Below, one piece after another: positions 1 to 6,595 of a DNA stretch of 15,380 bases. The DNA is from CAIXOZ01 sp046091285 (GTDB lineage: Bacteria; Cyanobacteriota; Cyanobacteriia; PCC-6307; Cyanobiaceae), in assembly GCA_046091285.1 (NCBI GenBank), contig JBJTBH010000107.1, positions 1 to 15,380 of the forward strand, read 5' to 3'. The notes below the pieces were generated by a model. It saw only the letters and a list, made by a program, of their open reading frames with translations, made no database searches and was not told where the DNA came from. A program made the position numbers and the translations under genes. The first letter of the stretch is position 1. Every line of letters starts with the position of its first letter.

Positions 1-52
1 GCTGCGGCCAGTCGTTCAGCATCGCTGGCGCAGGCTTGCGGAAGATGGCCAT
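1..52 (-). CDS. Possible 5' end of an unidentified gene (runs off left edge)
   Basis: An ATG at the complement of 50-52 opens a frame beginning MAIFRKPAPAMLNDWPQ that stays open to the window edge. A purine-rich AGGGA lies about 4 nt upstream and could be a ribosome binding site. It would be the next gene after dnaB on the same strand. I do not recognise the 17 visible residues. In many cyanobacteria mnmG follows dnaB, but these residues do not resemble the MnmG N-terminus with its FAD-binding glycine motif. The frame is also open upstream of this ATG, so the start is uncertain and the gene may not be real. Confidence 0.2.
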   Translation of the reverse strand, partial: MAIFRKPAPAMLNDWPQ

Positions 53-97
53 GGTTTCCCTGGAGCGGCGGCGTTGGCAAGGAGCAGGAGCGGTACG

Positions 98-128
98 CCT
101 CCAGGAAATCCCAGTCAGGGACTGGAGG
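98..128 (-). terminator. Hairpin downstream of dnaB, possible terminator
   Basis: The sequence allows two competing stems: CCAGTC-AGG-GACTGG (111-125), and an outer CCTCCAG/CTGGAGG pair (98-104 with 122-128). It lies about 75 nt past the dnaB stop in the direction of dnaB transcription. No U-tract follows on the minus strand, so an intrinsic terminator is only a guess; RNA processing or no function are alternatives. Confidence 0.3.
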
Positions 129-202
129 GAAGGCCGTATGGGACGGACCTTTAATAGGCCCTGGGTGAGCGACCCGGCGGTCTTCCCTGAGATTCCGTCT
201 GA

Positions 203-1633
203 TCAGGCCGCCAGATTGCGAAATCTCGTGAACTGTGGCTCGAACAGCAACTTCACGACTCCGACAGGCCCATTGCGATGTTTGGTGATGATGACTTCTG
301 TGATTCCTCGGTCCGGAGTTTCGGGATTGTAGTATTCGTCGCGATAAATCATCAGCACGAGATCGGCATCCTGTTCGATCGATCCTGATTCCCGCAGGTC
401 GCTGAGCATCGGTCGTTTGTTCGTTCTTGCCTCCACGCCTCGGCTCAGCTGCGACAGGGCCACGACGGGAACATTCAGTTCGCGGGCCATGCCCTTGAGG
501 CTGCGCGTGATCCTCGATAGTTCCTGCACCCGGTTGTCGGAGCCGGAGCCCTCCATCAGCTGGAGGTAATCGATCACCACCAGCCCCAGCTCCTTTCCTG
601 TTTCCGCCATCAGCCGCCTGCAGAGCGAGCGCATCTCCAGCACGCCGGCATTCGGCTTGTCATCGATGTAAAGCGGTTGCTGGCCGAGAGTGCTGATTCC
701 TTTCATCAGAAGCGGCCATTCATCATCATGCAGGCGCCCGGATCGCAGTCGGCCGCTGTCGATGCCGACCTCCATCGCCAACAGACGGTAGGTGAGCTGT
801 TCTTTGCTCATCTCCAGGCTGAAGATACATACCGGCAGGTTGTGCAACTGCGCCACGTTCTTGGCGAGGTTCAGGGTGATGGCTGTCTTGCCCATGGCCG
901 GTCGGCCGGCGATGATGATGAGATCGCTGCGTTGCAGCCCCTGGGTCATCGCATCAAGGTCATAGAAATTGACCGGGATGCCGGCTACGGCTGTTCCCAG
1001 GGAGCGGCTTTCGATTTCATGGAAGGTGCCGGTGAGAATTTCAGCGGTGGGAATCAGGCCACTCGACGGTTTCTCCTGGCTGATGGCGAAGATCTTCTGC
1101 TCCGCTTCATCCAGGACCTGCTCCATCGGCTTGGCCTGATCAAAGCCCAGCTGGATCACTTCATTGCCGGAACGGATCAGCTGACGTCGCAGATATTTAT
1201 CCATCACCAGGCGTGCCACCTGGTCGATGGACGCTGTGGACATCGTTCGCTCCACCAGTTCCACCAACCGGTTGGAGCCACCCACCTTCTCGAGCTGCCC
1301 GGTGTCGGCCAGCCAGGCTGCCATCGCGGTCAGATCCGTGGGTTTGCCCTGGCTGTGCAGCATCAGGGCCGTGCGATAGATCTCCCGGTGGGCTCCGATG
1401 TAGAAGGCCTCCGGTTGAAGCACGTCGGCGACGCGTCCGATGGCGTCGGGATCGAGCAGGATGCCCCCGAGCACGGATTCTTCCGCCTCCAGATTCTGGG
1501 GAGGAACCAGATCGCTCAGGGCATCAAAGTTCGGTCCCTGCTGACCCCTGCCTGAACGCCCCTGGCCCCTGGCGGGTGGGCCCGAGCCCTCCGGCGGGGA
1601 CGGTTCAGCATCGGCCAGGGGCGTGGACACCAT
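203..1633 (-). CDS. dnaB: Replicative DNA helicase DnaB
   Basis: This is the hexameric 5'-3' helicase that unwinds DNA at the chromosomal fork and recruits primase (cytoplasm, replisome). The 476-residue product begins with a Pro/Gly-rich tail of about 35 residues, followed by the N-terminal DnaB domain (about 43-145) and the RecA-like ATPase domain (about 205-476). Visible motifs are Walker A GRPAMGKT (243-250), the FSLEMS motif with the catalytic-type glutamate E274, Walker B LVVIDYLQL (351-359), the DLRESGSIEQDAD motif (412-424) and the KHRNGPVG arginine-finger region (451-458). Length is normal for the family. No intein interrupts the ATPase domain, although inteins are known in some cyanobacterial dnaB genes. 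The ATG at 1633 has no strong Shine-Dalgarno. The gene lies downstream of rplI on the same strand, as commonly seen in bacteria. Confidence 0.97.
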   Translation of the reverse strand: MVSTPLADAEPSPPEGSGPPARGQGRSGRGQQGPNFDALSDLVPPQNLEAEESVLGGILLDPDAIGRVADVLQPEAFYIGAHREIYRTALMLHSQGKPTDLTAMAAWLADTGQLEKVGGSNRLVELVERTMSTASIDQVARLVMDKYLRRQLIRSGNEVIQLGFDQAKPMEQVLDEAEQKIFAISQEKPSSGLIPTAEILTGTFHEIESRSLGTAVAGIPVNFYDLDAMTQGLQRSDLIIIAGRPAMGKTAITLNLAKNVAQLHNLPVCIFSLEMSKEQLTYRLLAMEVGIDSGRLRSGRLHDDEWPLLMKGISTLGQQPLYIDDKPNAGVLEMRSLCRRLMAETGKELGLVVIDYLQLMEGSGSDNRVQELSRITRSLKGMARELNVPVVALSQLSRGVEARTNKRPMLSDLRESGSIEQDADLVLMIYRDEYYNPETPDRGITEVIITKHRNGPVGVVKLLFEPQFTRFRNLAA

Positions 1634-1975
1634 CAGCTGGGTTCAATGGACGACAGGTCGCTGCTGCGGGCTGGTTCAGCGCTCGGTCAGGCCAGGGCGG
1701 CGCTTTGACAGGTCGCTTCCGGGCTCGTCCATCGCCGCGACCGGCAGGGCCCTGGGCCCCTCTCTGCACCCTAGGGGGGCGTGCGGCATCCGGCTGCAGC
1801 GCCGCGACGTTCTGCTGACGAGGCCGTGGCGCTTCCTTCCAGCCTTTGGCCCATGACAGCAGCCCCTGGAAGCGCTCACTCCCAGGGGCTCGATGCTTCC
1901 CTCGCTGAGCGTCCCATCCGTAGGACGCCTGCGCATGGAGGGGGCTCAGCTGTTGCGAGCTGCTGGGTCCGCCGC
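1634..1975. other. 342-bp spacer between rplI and dnaB
   Basis: No convincing gene is seen here. The open frames on both strands are low-complexity, Arg/Pro-rich read-throughs of GC-rich DNA. The only clear structure is the perfect inverted repeat at 1861-1890, listed separately. The spacer probably also carries the dnaB promoter, but I see no clear -10/-35 pair. Confidence 0.5.
1861..1890 (-). terminator. 9-bp perfect inverted repeat after rplI, terminator-like
   Basis: AGCCCCTGG (1861-1869) pairs perfectly with CCAGGGGCT (1882-1890) across a 12-nt loop. It lies 86 nt past the rplI stop on the minus strand. The GC-rich stem fits a terminator or mRNA 3'-end hairpin for rplI. No U-run follows on either strand, so it could instead be an attenuator that lets part of transcription reach dnaB. 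Confidence 0.45.
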
Positions 1976-2434
1976 TCAGTGGCTGACCACCTCAAGGTTG
2001 ATCTCGGCGATCACCTCAGGGTGCAGCTTGACCTGAACCTTGTAGCTGCCGGTGCGATGGATTTCGGGCACCGTGATGTCGCGGCGGTCGATCTCCTTCT
2101 TGGTCGCGGCCTCGATGGCTTCGGCCACATCTCCGTTGGTGACTGTGCCGAACAGCACGTCATCGCCGCCGGTCTGCTTCTTCACCGTGAAGCGACCGAT
2201 GGTGTCAAGGGCGGTGCGCAGGGCGATCGCGGCTTCCTTGAGCAGGGCCAGCCGTTCGGCCTCCTTGGCGCGGCGATGCTCCACCTGACGCAGCACCGCC
2301 GGAGTCACGGGAACGGCCTTGCCGCTGGGCAGAAGGAAATTACGGGCGTAGCCGGGGGCCACCTCCACCAGGTCGCCGTTGCGGCCCAGGCTGAGAACAT
2401 CCTCGCTGAGGACAACTTGTACGCGCTTGGCCAT
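1976..2434 (-). CDS. rplI: 50S ribosomal protein L9 (bL9)
   Basis: This is a structural protein of the large ribosomal subunit that binds 23S rRNA near the L1 stalk and affects frame maintenance. It has 152 residues, close to the usual 148-150. The N-terminal RNA-binding domain carries the family signature (GRNGDLVEV from residue 17, then GYARNFLLP at 28-36). A charged connecting helix follows at about 41-80, and the C-terminal domain ends in EINLEVV. The start MAKRVQVVL is typical of the family. The 5' flank contains two inverted repeats (listed separately). dnaB lies downstream on the same strand across a long spacer. Confidence 0.97.
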   Translation of the reverse strand: MAKRVQVVLSEDVLSLGRNGDLVEVAPGYARNFLLPSGKAVPVTPAVLRQVEHRRAKEAERLALLKEAAIALRTALDTIGRFTVKKQTGGDDVLFGTVTNGDVAEAIEAATKKEIDRRDITVPEIHRTGSYKVQVKLHPEVIAEINLEVVSH

Positions 2435-2480
2435 CGGTGATCTGGATGTCGGAAACAGCTTGGGGAGAACAGCCTGAACG

Positions 2481-2525
2481 GATGATCATCGGCAGGACCC
2501 ACAGACCGGGATCACAGGGGTGATC
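2481..2525 (-). promoter_or_regulatory. Palindrome and hairpin in the rplI 5' region
   Basis: A perfect 10-bp palindrome, GATGATCATC, sits at 2481-2490, 47 nt upstream of the rplI ATG. A second perfect repeat, GATCAC-AGGG-GTGATC, sits at 2510-2525. Either could be a protein-binding site or a leader hairpin of the rplI mRNA, or the 3' hairpin of the upstream desaturase 1 transcript. A regulatory role is inferred from position and symmetry only. Confidence 0.25.
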
Positions 2526-2684
2526 GTGGTGTGGAATCGCGTCTGAGGACCGCCTGACTCATGGCCATGGGCCGGATCGGCCTGCGGCCGTGGGCTGGTG
2601 CGCTCAGGATCTGGGCCCACCGGAACGGCACAGAGCTGACTCCTTGCCGATTCAGCACCTTACGCCACGGCCCGCGACCCGCCC

Positions 2685-3614
2685 TCAGGCCAGGGGCTGA
2701 GCCTCCCGCACCCTGGTGGCCAGACCCAGGCGGCGCAGCAGGCGGATGTGCTGCCAGGTGAGATCGATCTGGCCGGGCAGGAGCCCCTGGCGGGCGGAGT
2801 GGGGGTAGGCGTGGTGGTTGTTGTGCCAACCCTCGCCGAAGGTCAGCGCCGCCACCCAGGCGTTGTTGCGGGAGCCGTCGCCGCTTGCAAACACCTGGGT
2901 GCCCCAGCGATGGGTCGCGGAATTGACCAGCCAGGTGGCGTGGTACACGAGCATCAGCCGCAGGGGAACGCCCCAGAGCACCAGGGCCCAGCCGCCGGCG
3001 CCGCTGACGCTGCCGATCCAGAACAGCAGCAGGGCCAGGGGCAGTTGCAGCACCAGGAACCAGCGGTTCAGCCAGCGGTAATAGGGGTCGCCGATCAGGT
3101 CGCCGCTGAGCCGGGGTACGGCGGTCTTGGCGGGCAGCTCCTCGAACATCCAGCCGATGTGGCTCCACCAGAAGCCCCGGTGACTGTTGTGGTGATCGGC
3201 ATCCGTATCGGAAAACTTGTGGTGATGCCGGTGCAGTCCCACCCAGTCGATCGGACCGTGCTGGCAGCTGAGGGCGCCGCAGGTGGCGAAGAAGCGCTCC
3301 AGCCAGAGGGGAACGCGGAGAGCCCGGTGAGACAGCAGGCGGTGGTAGCCGAGGGTCACCCCCAGGCAGGCCGTCAGCCAGTAGAGCACCAGCAGGCTCA
3401 GGGCAGCTTGCCAGCTCCAGAAACGGGGCAGCAGGGCCAGCAGGCCGAGGGCGTGGATCACGATCATGAAGCCGACCGTGCCCCAGCGCCGACCCCGCTC
3501 AGGGGTCGGGGTCGGCTCCCCGCGGCGTGGCTGGTGCAGGGCCTGGGCACGGAGCAAGGCCCGGGGCGCGGCCGTGACACTGGCGCCATGGATGGCCCTT
3601 GGAATCGCCTGCAT
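2685..3614 (-). CDS. Membrane fatty-acid desaturase 1 (DesC-like, delta-9 acyl-lipid type)
   Basis: This is a predicted diiron membrane desaturase that puts a double bond into acyl chains of membrane lipids; in cyanobacteria this family uses ferredoxin as electron donor. The 309-residue protein shows all three histidine boxes: HRLLSH (91-96), HRHHH (128-132) and HNNHH in EGWHNNHHAYP (264-268). Hydrophobic segments lie at about 47-63, 68-88, 183-203 and 208-229, in the usual four-helix layout. The first 45 residues are a variable, Arg/Pro-rich extension. The ATG at 3614 is preceded by AGGA at good spacing. It is clearly paralogous to the desaturase at 5401-6360, sharing WVGLHRHHHK, FGEGWHNNHHA and TWQHIRLL. 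The delta-9 position is family-level inference, and the exact desC subtype cannot be assigned by eye. Confidence 0.93.
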   Translation of the reverse strand: MQAIPRAIHGASVTAAPRALLRAQALHQPRRGEPTPTPERGRRWGTVGFMIVIHALGLLALLPRFWSWQAALSLLVLYWLTACLGVTLGYHRLLSHRALRVPLWLERFFATCGALSCQHGPIDWVGLHRHHHKFSDTDADHHNSHRGFWWSHIGWMFEELPAKTAVPRLSGDLIGDPYYRWLNRWFLVLQLPLALLLFWIGSVSGAGGWALVLWGVPLRLMLVYHATWLVNSATHRWGTQVFASGDGSRNNAWVAALTFGEGWHNNHHAYPHSARQGLLPGQIDLTWQHIRLLRRLGLATRVREAQPLA

Positions 3615-3638
3615 TCAGATCCTGATCGACTGAGGCAA

Positions 3639-3671
3639 ATGATAGCAGTACGGATCCGTATCGATAGCAGT
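3639..3671 (-). promoter_or_regulatory. Operator-like site in the desaturase 1 promoter region
   Basis: A perfect 12-bp palindrome, TACGGATCCGTA (3649-3660), is flanked by two copies of GATAGCAGT (3641-3649 and 3663-3671) that start 22 bp apart, about two helical turns. On the minus strand TATCAT (complement of 3639-3644) resembles a -10 hexamer for desaturase 1, which would put the palindrome in the promoter spacer. The site lies 25-57 nt upstream of the desaturase 1 ATG and in front of the divergent gene at 3725, so one factor could affect both. Who binds is unknown; the LuxR-type and HTH-like proteins encoded nearby are natural candidates. Confidence 0.45.
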
Positions 3672-3724
3672 TCCTTCTCGGATCGCCCTTTAGCCTGGGG
3701 GAACCGATCGGGGCATGGCGGCGG

Positions 3725-4624
3725 ATGGGTGAGCAGGGTGTGGCGACGCAGGGTCCGGGGGGTGTCGGTCTGGAGGCTCCGGCGGCGTTGTCCTTCTCCA
3801 CGGCAGGGCCGGGAGGGCCGACGAGCCTGATGGAGCTGTCCGGATCTCCGCAGTGCGGGTATCGCCAGCGCCTGGAGTCGGGACGTCAGGCCTTCGGCCA
3901 TCTGATCCGCGTCTGGCATGAACGCAATGGCTGGTCCCATCGGGTGCTGCCGGGACTCGCTGAGCAGCTCGACCTCGGGCGGGTGCATAACTCCCAGCTC
4001 TCCAACCTTCGCAACGGCAAACTGCCCTCCCCAGGCCCGGAGGTGTTTCTGGCCCTGGGCGCCATCAACGCCTGGCTTCATCGGCACGCGCCCAGCGGTC
4101 GCTGCATCACCCCGGCTCCCGAGCTGGAGGCACTGCCGGAGCTGCAGCAGGCCCTCGCGACCTCGGCGGTGGCGTTGCTGGATGATCGCGGTCTGCCCCT
4201 CGGCCCCGGCGATCTGCTGGAGATCTTCATCGGTCTTCAGTCGCCGCCGGTCGCGTTTGATCTGCGCATCTCCGACGCCGAGGCGTCGGCCCTGAGCGCC
4301 GCCCTGACGGCCCTGTTCACGGCCGGTCTTCCCTGGCGTCGTTGTCGAGACACCCTGCTGGCGGCTTATCCGGCCGATCGCCGTCAGCGCCGGGAGCAGT
4401 TCGCCGAGGTGATGGCCGGTCAGCGGGATTACACCGCCACCGAGCTCGATGCGGAGCTTCCCGATCTGCGCCGCACCCTCGCCGCTCTCGGCGTGGCCGG
4501 CGAAGACTCCCTCAGTGCCGATCAGTTTCTGGAGCTGCTGCGTCAGAAGGCGCGGCAGCTGGCGGTGGCCCCGGCCGCCGGGCCGGATCTGGTGGCTGCC
4601 ATCCGTCAGGGGCTCAGTGGCTGA
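3725..4624 (+). CDS. Hypothetical protein with helix-turn-helix-like N-terminal domain
   Basis: I do not recognise a named family. The 299-residue product starts with about 45 Gly/Pro/Ala-rich residues. Residues 54-117 then read like a Cro/CI-type or related helix-turn-helix: a helix around GHLIRVWHERNGWSH, a second around LPGLAEQL, and NSQLSNLRNGK (89-99) resembling a recognition helix with its following turn. The rest (130-299) is predicted mostly helical and rich in Ala, Leu, Arg and Asp, with no catalytic motif or membrane segment. The ATG at 3725 is the longest option. An ATG at 3830 (residue 36) would remove most of the low-complexity start and keeps the conserved-looking part; GGGAGGG lies about 13 nt upstream of it. 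The gene is divergent from desaturase 1 and ends 17 nt from the convergent regulator gene. A DNA-binding role is inferred. Confidence 0.75.
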   Translation: MGEQGVATQGPGGVGLEAPAALSFSTAGPGGPTSLMELSGSPQCGYRQRLESGRQAFGHLIRVWHERNGWSHRVLPGLAEQLDLGRVHNSQLSNLRNGKLPSPGPEVFLALGAINAWLHRHAPSGRCITPAPELEALPELQQALATSAVALLDDRGLPLGPGDLLEIFIGLQSPPVAFDLRISDAEASALSAALTALFTAGLPWRRCRDTLLAAYPADRRQRREQFAEVMAGQRDYTATELDAELPDLRRTLAALGVAGEDSLSADQFLELLRQKARQLAVAPAAGPDLVAAIRQGLSG

Positions 4625-4641
4625 TGGGCTGATCTTCCGCG

Positions 4642-5379
4642 TCAGGAAGGCTCGGGAACCAGCGGTTCCGGCGGATGCACCAGCCCCATCAACAGCAGGG
4701 CGATCGCTGCCCGGGTGCGGTTGTGAACGCTCAGTTTCTGGTACACCTCTTTCAGGTGGGTCTTGACCGTGTTCACCGTCAGGTGCAGCGCCAGGCCGAT
4801 ATCCCGGTCGTTGAGGCCGAAGACCACCTGCTGCATCACCTCAAGCTCGCGCTGACTGAGATGAAGGCCGGCGCGCTGGCGACGGCCGACCACTCTGGTC
4901 GCCAGATTCGGATCGACGTAGAAGCCGCCACGGCTCACCGTGCGCAGCGCCGTCATGGCCTGTCCCGATCCCATGCCGCTTTCCAGAAGGATGCCATCGC
5001 TGTGGGTGCTCAGGGCCATCTCCACCAGTGGCAGGTTGTCGTGCTGCAGAAACAGCAGGGTGCGCAATTCGGGGAACCGGGCCTTGGCGGTTTCCACAAG
5101 CGTCAGGCCTGAACCCTTCTCCAGAAGCTGGGTGCTGACCAGCAGGGTCGGTGGCTGTTGATCCAGCTGCTCGAGCGCCTCGGCCTCCGTGGTGAAGGAT
5201 CCGGCCAGGCGATCATGAATCGCATCCGGACCGACGGCAGGCCGCCCGAGCTCTGATCGCACCCAGATCGTGGCCAGCAGGCGGCTATAGCAGCAGAAGA
5301 GGATGCGTTCCTTCTCCAGCAGACGATCCAGCTCCTGGGCTACCAGAGCATGCGTCTGGTAGATCTTTGTCGCATCCAT
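4642..5379 (-). CDS. LuxR/NarL-type regulator with degenerate receiver domain
   Basis: This is a 245-residue predicted transcription factor. The C-terminal LuxR-type HTH is clear: LSQRELEVMQQVVFGL, then NTVKTHLKEVYQKL and NRTRAA, over 174-225. The N-terminal half (about 25-155) follows a receiver-like alternating pattern, but the strand-3 position that normally carries the phosphoacceptor Asp reads LLVSTQL, with Ser at 82. The strand-5 Lys position reads ILLESG, with Glu at 133. It is therefore probably not controlled by ordinary aspartyl phosphorylation. The ATG at 5379 is 21 nt after the desaturase 2 stop and has a weak Shine-Dalgarno, which suggests co-transcription and perhaps translational coupling. 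Control of desaturase genes is an inference from position. HTH confidence is high; target and signal are unknown. Confidence 0.9.
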   Translation of the reverse strand: MDATKIYQTHALVAQELDRLLEKERILFCCYSRLLATIWVRSELGRPAVGPDAIHDRLAGSFTTEAEALEQLDQQPPTLLVSTQLLEKGSGLTLVETAKARFPELRTLLFLQHDNLPLVEMALSTHSDGILLESGMGSGQAMTALRTVSRGGFYVDPNLATRVVGRRQRAGLHLSQRELEVMQQVVFGLNDRDIGLALHLTVNTVKTHLKEVYQKLSVHNRTRAAIALLLMGLVHPPEPLVPEPS

Positions 5380-5400
5380 TGCCCGAGAGCGGCTTCAGCC

Positions 5401-6360
5401 TCAGCCAGGGTAACGGGCTTCCCGGACTTTCTTCGCCAGTCCCAGGGCTTTCAGCAGACGAATGTGCTGCCAGGTGATATCGAACTCAAACCAGCGCAGG
5501 CCGTGGCGTGCGGAATGGGGGAAGGCGTGGTGGTTGTTATGCCAGCCCTCTCCGAACGAAAGGATCGCCACCCACCAGCAGTTGCGGGAAAGATCCGGGC
5601 AATCGAAATTGCGGTAGCCGAAGGCATGGGTCGCCGAATTGACCAGCCAGGTGACGTGATACACGATCACCAGACGCAGCGGAATCGCCCAGAGGACCAA
5701 CCCGAGGCCACCGCCATGCACCTGGGCGGCCTGGCCATACCAGTACAGGGCGAGGCCGATCGGCAGCTGCAGCAGCAGAAACCAGCGATCCAGCCAGACG
5801 TAGAAGGGATCGCGCAGCAGATCGCCGTTGAAGCGATGCACCTCCCGCAAGGCCGGGATGTCATGCAGCATCCAGTCGCTGTGGGCCCACCACAGGCCAC
5901 GGGCGGCGTCGTGGTGGTCGTTGGGCTGATCGGAATACTTGTGGTGATGCCGGTGCAGACCCACCCATTCGATCGGACCGCTCTGGCAGGCCAGCGCTCC
6001 CATCAGTACCAGCGTCCGTTCCACCCAGCGCGGGGCGGTGAAGCTGCGGTGCGAGACCAGGCGATGCAGGCCGAGGGTCACGCCCAGCACCGTCACCCAG
6101 TAGAGAACCGCCAGGGCCACCACCGCCTGCCAGCTCCAGAACATCGGCAGCAGGGCGAAGACAGCCCCCACATGCATCACCAGCATGAAGCCGGTGGTGC
6201 CGGTCTTGAATTTTCTCTGGGACCGGGGAAGCGGCTGACGGGGTTCCGCCAGGCGGGCGCGGATGCGGGCCTCCTGGCGGTCGCTCAGCCTGTCGCCGTC
6301 GCCGTCGTCCCTGGGGTCGACGGGGCGGATGGGCAGGCGGGCTGCAGCTTCAGTGACCAA
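5401..6360 (-). CDS. Membrane fatty-acid desaturase 2 (DesC-like, delta-9 acyl-lipid type)
   Basis: This is a second predicted acyl-lipid desaturase, a paralogue of the one at 2685-3614. Its 319 residues carry the boxes HRLVSH (99-104), HRHHH (136-140) and HNNHH in EGWHNNHHAFP (274-278). Hydrophobic segments lie at about 57-73, 77-97, 192-210 and 218-240. The N-terminal 50 residues are charged and differ from the paralogue. The start is a TTG at the complement of 6358-6360, preceded by GGAG in CCGGAGAGTTCC at ideal spacing; no in-frame ATG occurs before residue 59, which lies inside the first hydrophobic segment. The regulator gene follows after 21 nt on the same strand. The family reaction uses O2 and ferredoxin-derived electrons at the membrane. 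Substrate position is inferred from the family. Confidence 0.93.
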   Translation of the reverse strand: MVTEAAARLPIRPVDPRDDGDGDRLSDRQEARIRARLAEPRQPLPRSQRKFKTGTTGFMLVMHVGAVFALLPMFWSWQAVVALAVLYWVTVLGVTLGLHRLVSHRSFTAPRWVERTLVLMGALACQSGPIEWVGLHRHHHKYSDQPNDHHDAARGLWWAHSDWMLHDIPALREVHRFNGDLLRDPFYVWLDRWFLLLQLPIGLALYWYGQAAQVHGGGLGLVLWAIPLRLVIVYHVTWLVNSATHAFGYRNFDCPDLSRNCWWVAILSFGEGWHNNHHAFPHSARHGLRWFEFDITWQHIRLLKALGLAKKVREARYPG

Positions 6361-6407
6361 GGAACTCTCCGGAGGTTGACCAGGCTGTGTTCGCTTGAAG
6401 CAGGAGG

Positions 6408-6462
6408 GTCGTCACCCGCGACTCCGCGTCGGGCGGGAGCGTCGTCACCCGCGACTCCGCGT
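6408..6462. repeat. 22-bp direct repeat, two copies with 33-bp period
   Basis: Two identical 22-bp copies beginning GTCGTCACCCGCGACTCC lie at 6408-6429 and 6441-6462, separated by the 11-bp spacer CGGGCGGGAGC. They lie 48-102 nt upstream of the desaturase 2 start and 134-188 nt upstream of the divergent PLP gene. The period is a multiple of three, so both strands stay open, but neither reading looks like a protein. It may be a regulatory repeat or a small duplicated element. Confidence 0.7.
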
Positions 6463-6595
6463 GGGTGCACGGAGGGCGTCCTTGGCCTGGGATGGAGCCT
6501 TTCGGGCTTCAGTGGTTGCGAATCTAGAGGTTCAGCCGGTTTGCCCCGTCCGGGCAGCATGGAACGCAGTGGCTCCGATGTCGGTGGCTGTGGGG

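Noticed and set aside
1676..1936. 86-codon minus-strand ORF between rplI and dnaB
   Set aside because: It is Arg/Ser/Pro-rich without any motif, has a poor start context and runs through the terminator-like inverted repeat.
6408..6462. CRISPR-like array
   Set aside because: There are only two repeats with an 11-bp spacer and no cas genes; this is far below CRISPR geometry.
6361..6595. Glycine riboswitch upstream of the gcv cluster
   Set aside because: I could not find the conserved glycine-aptamer core elements in this spacer or in the gaps before gcvH and gcvP.
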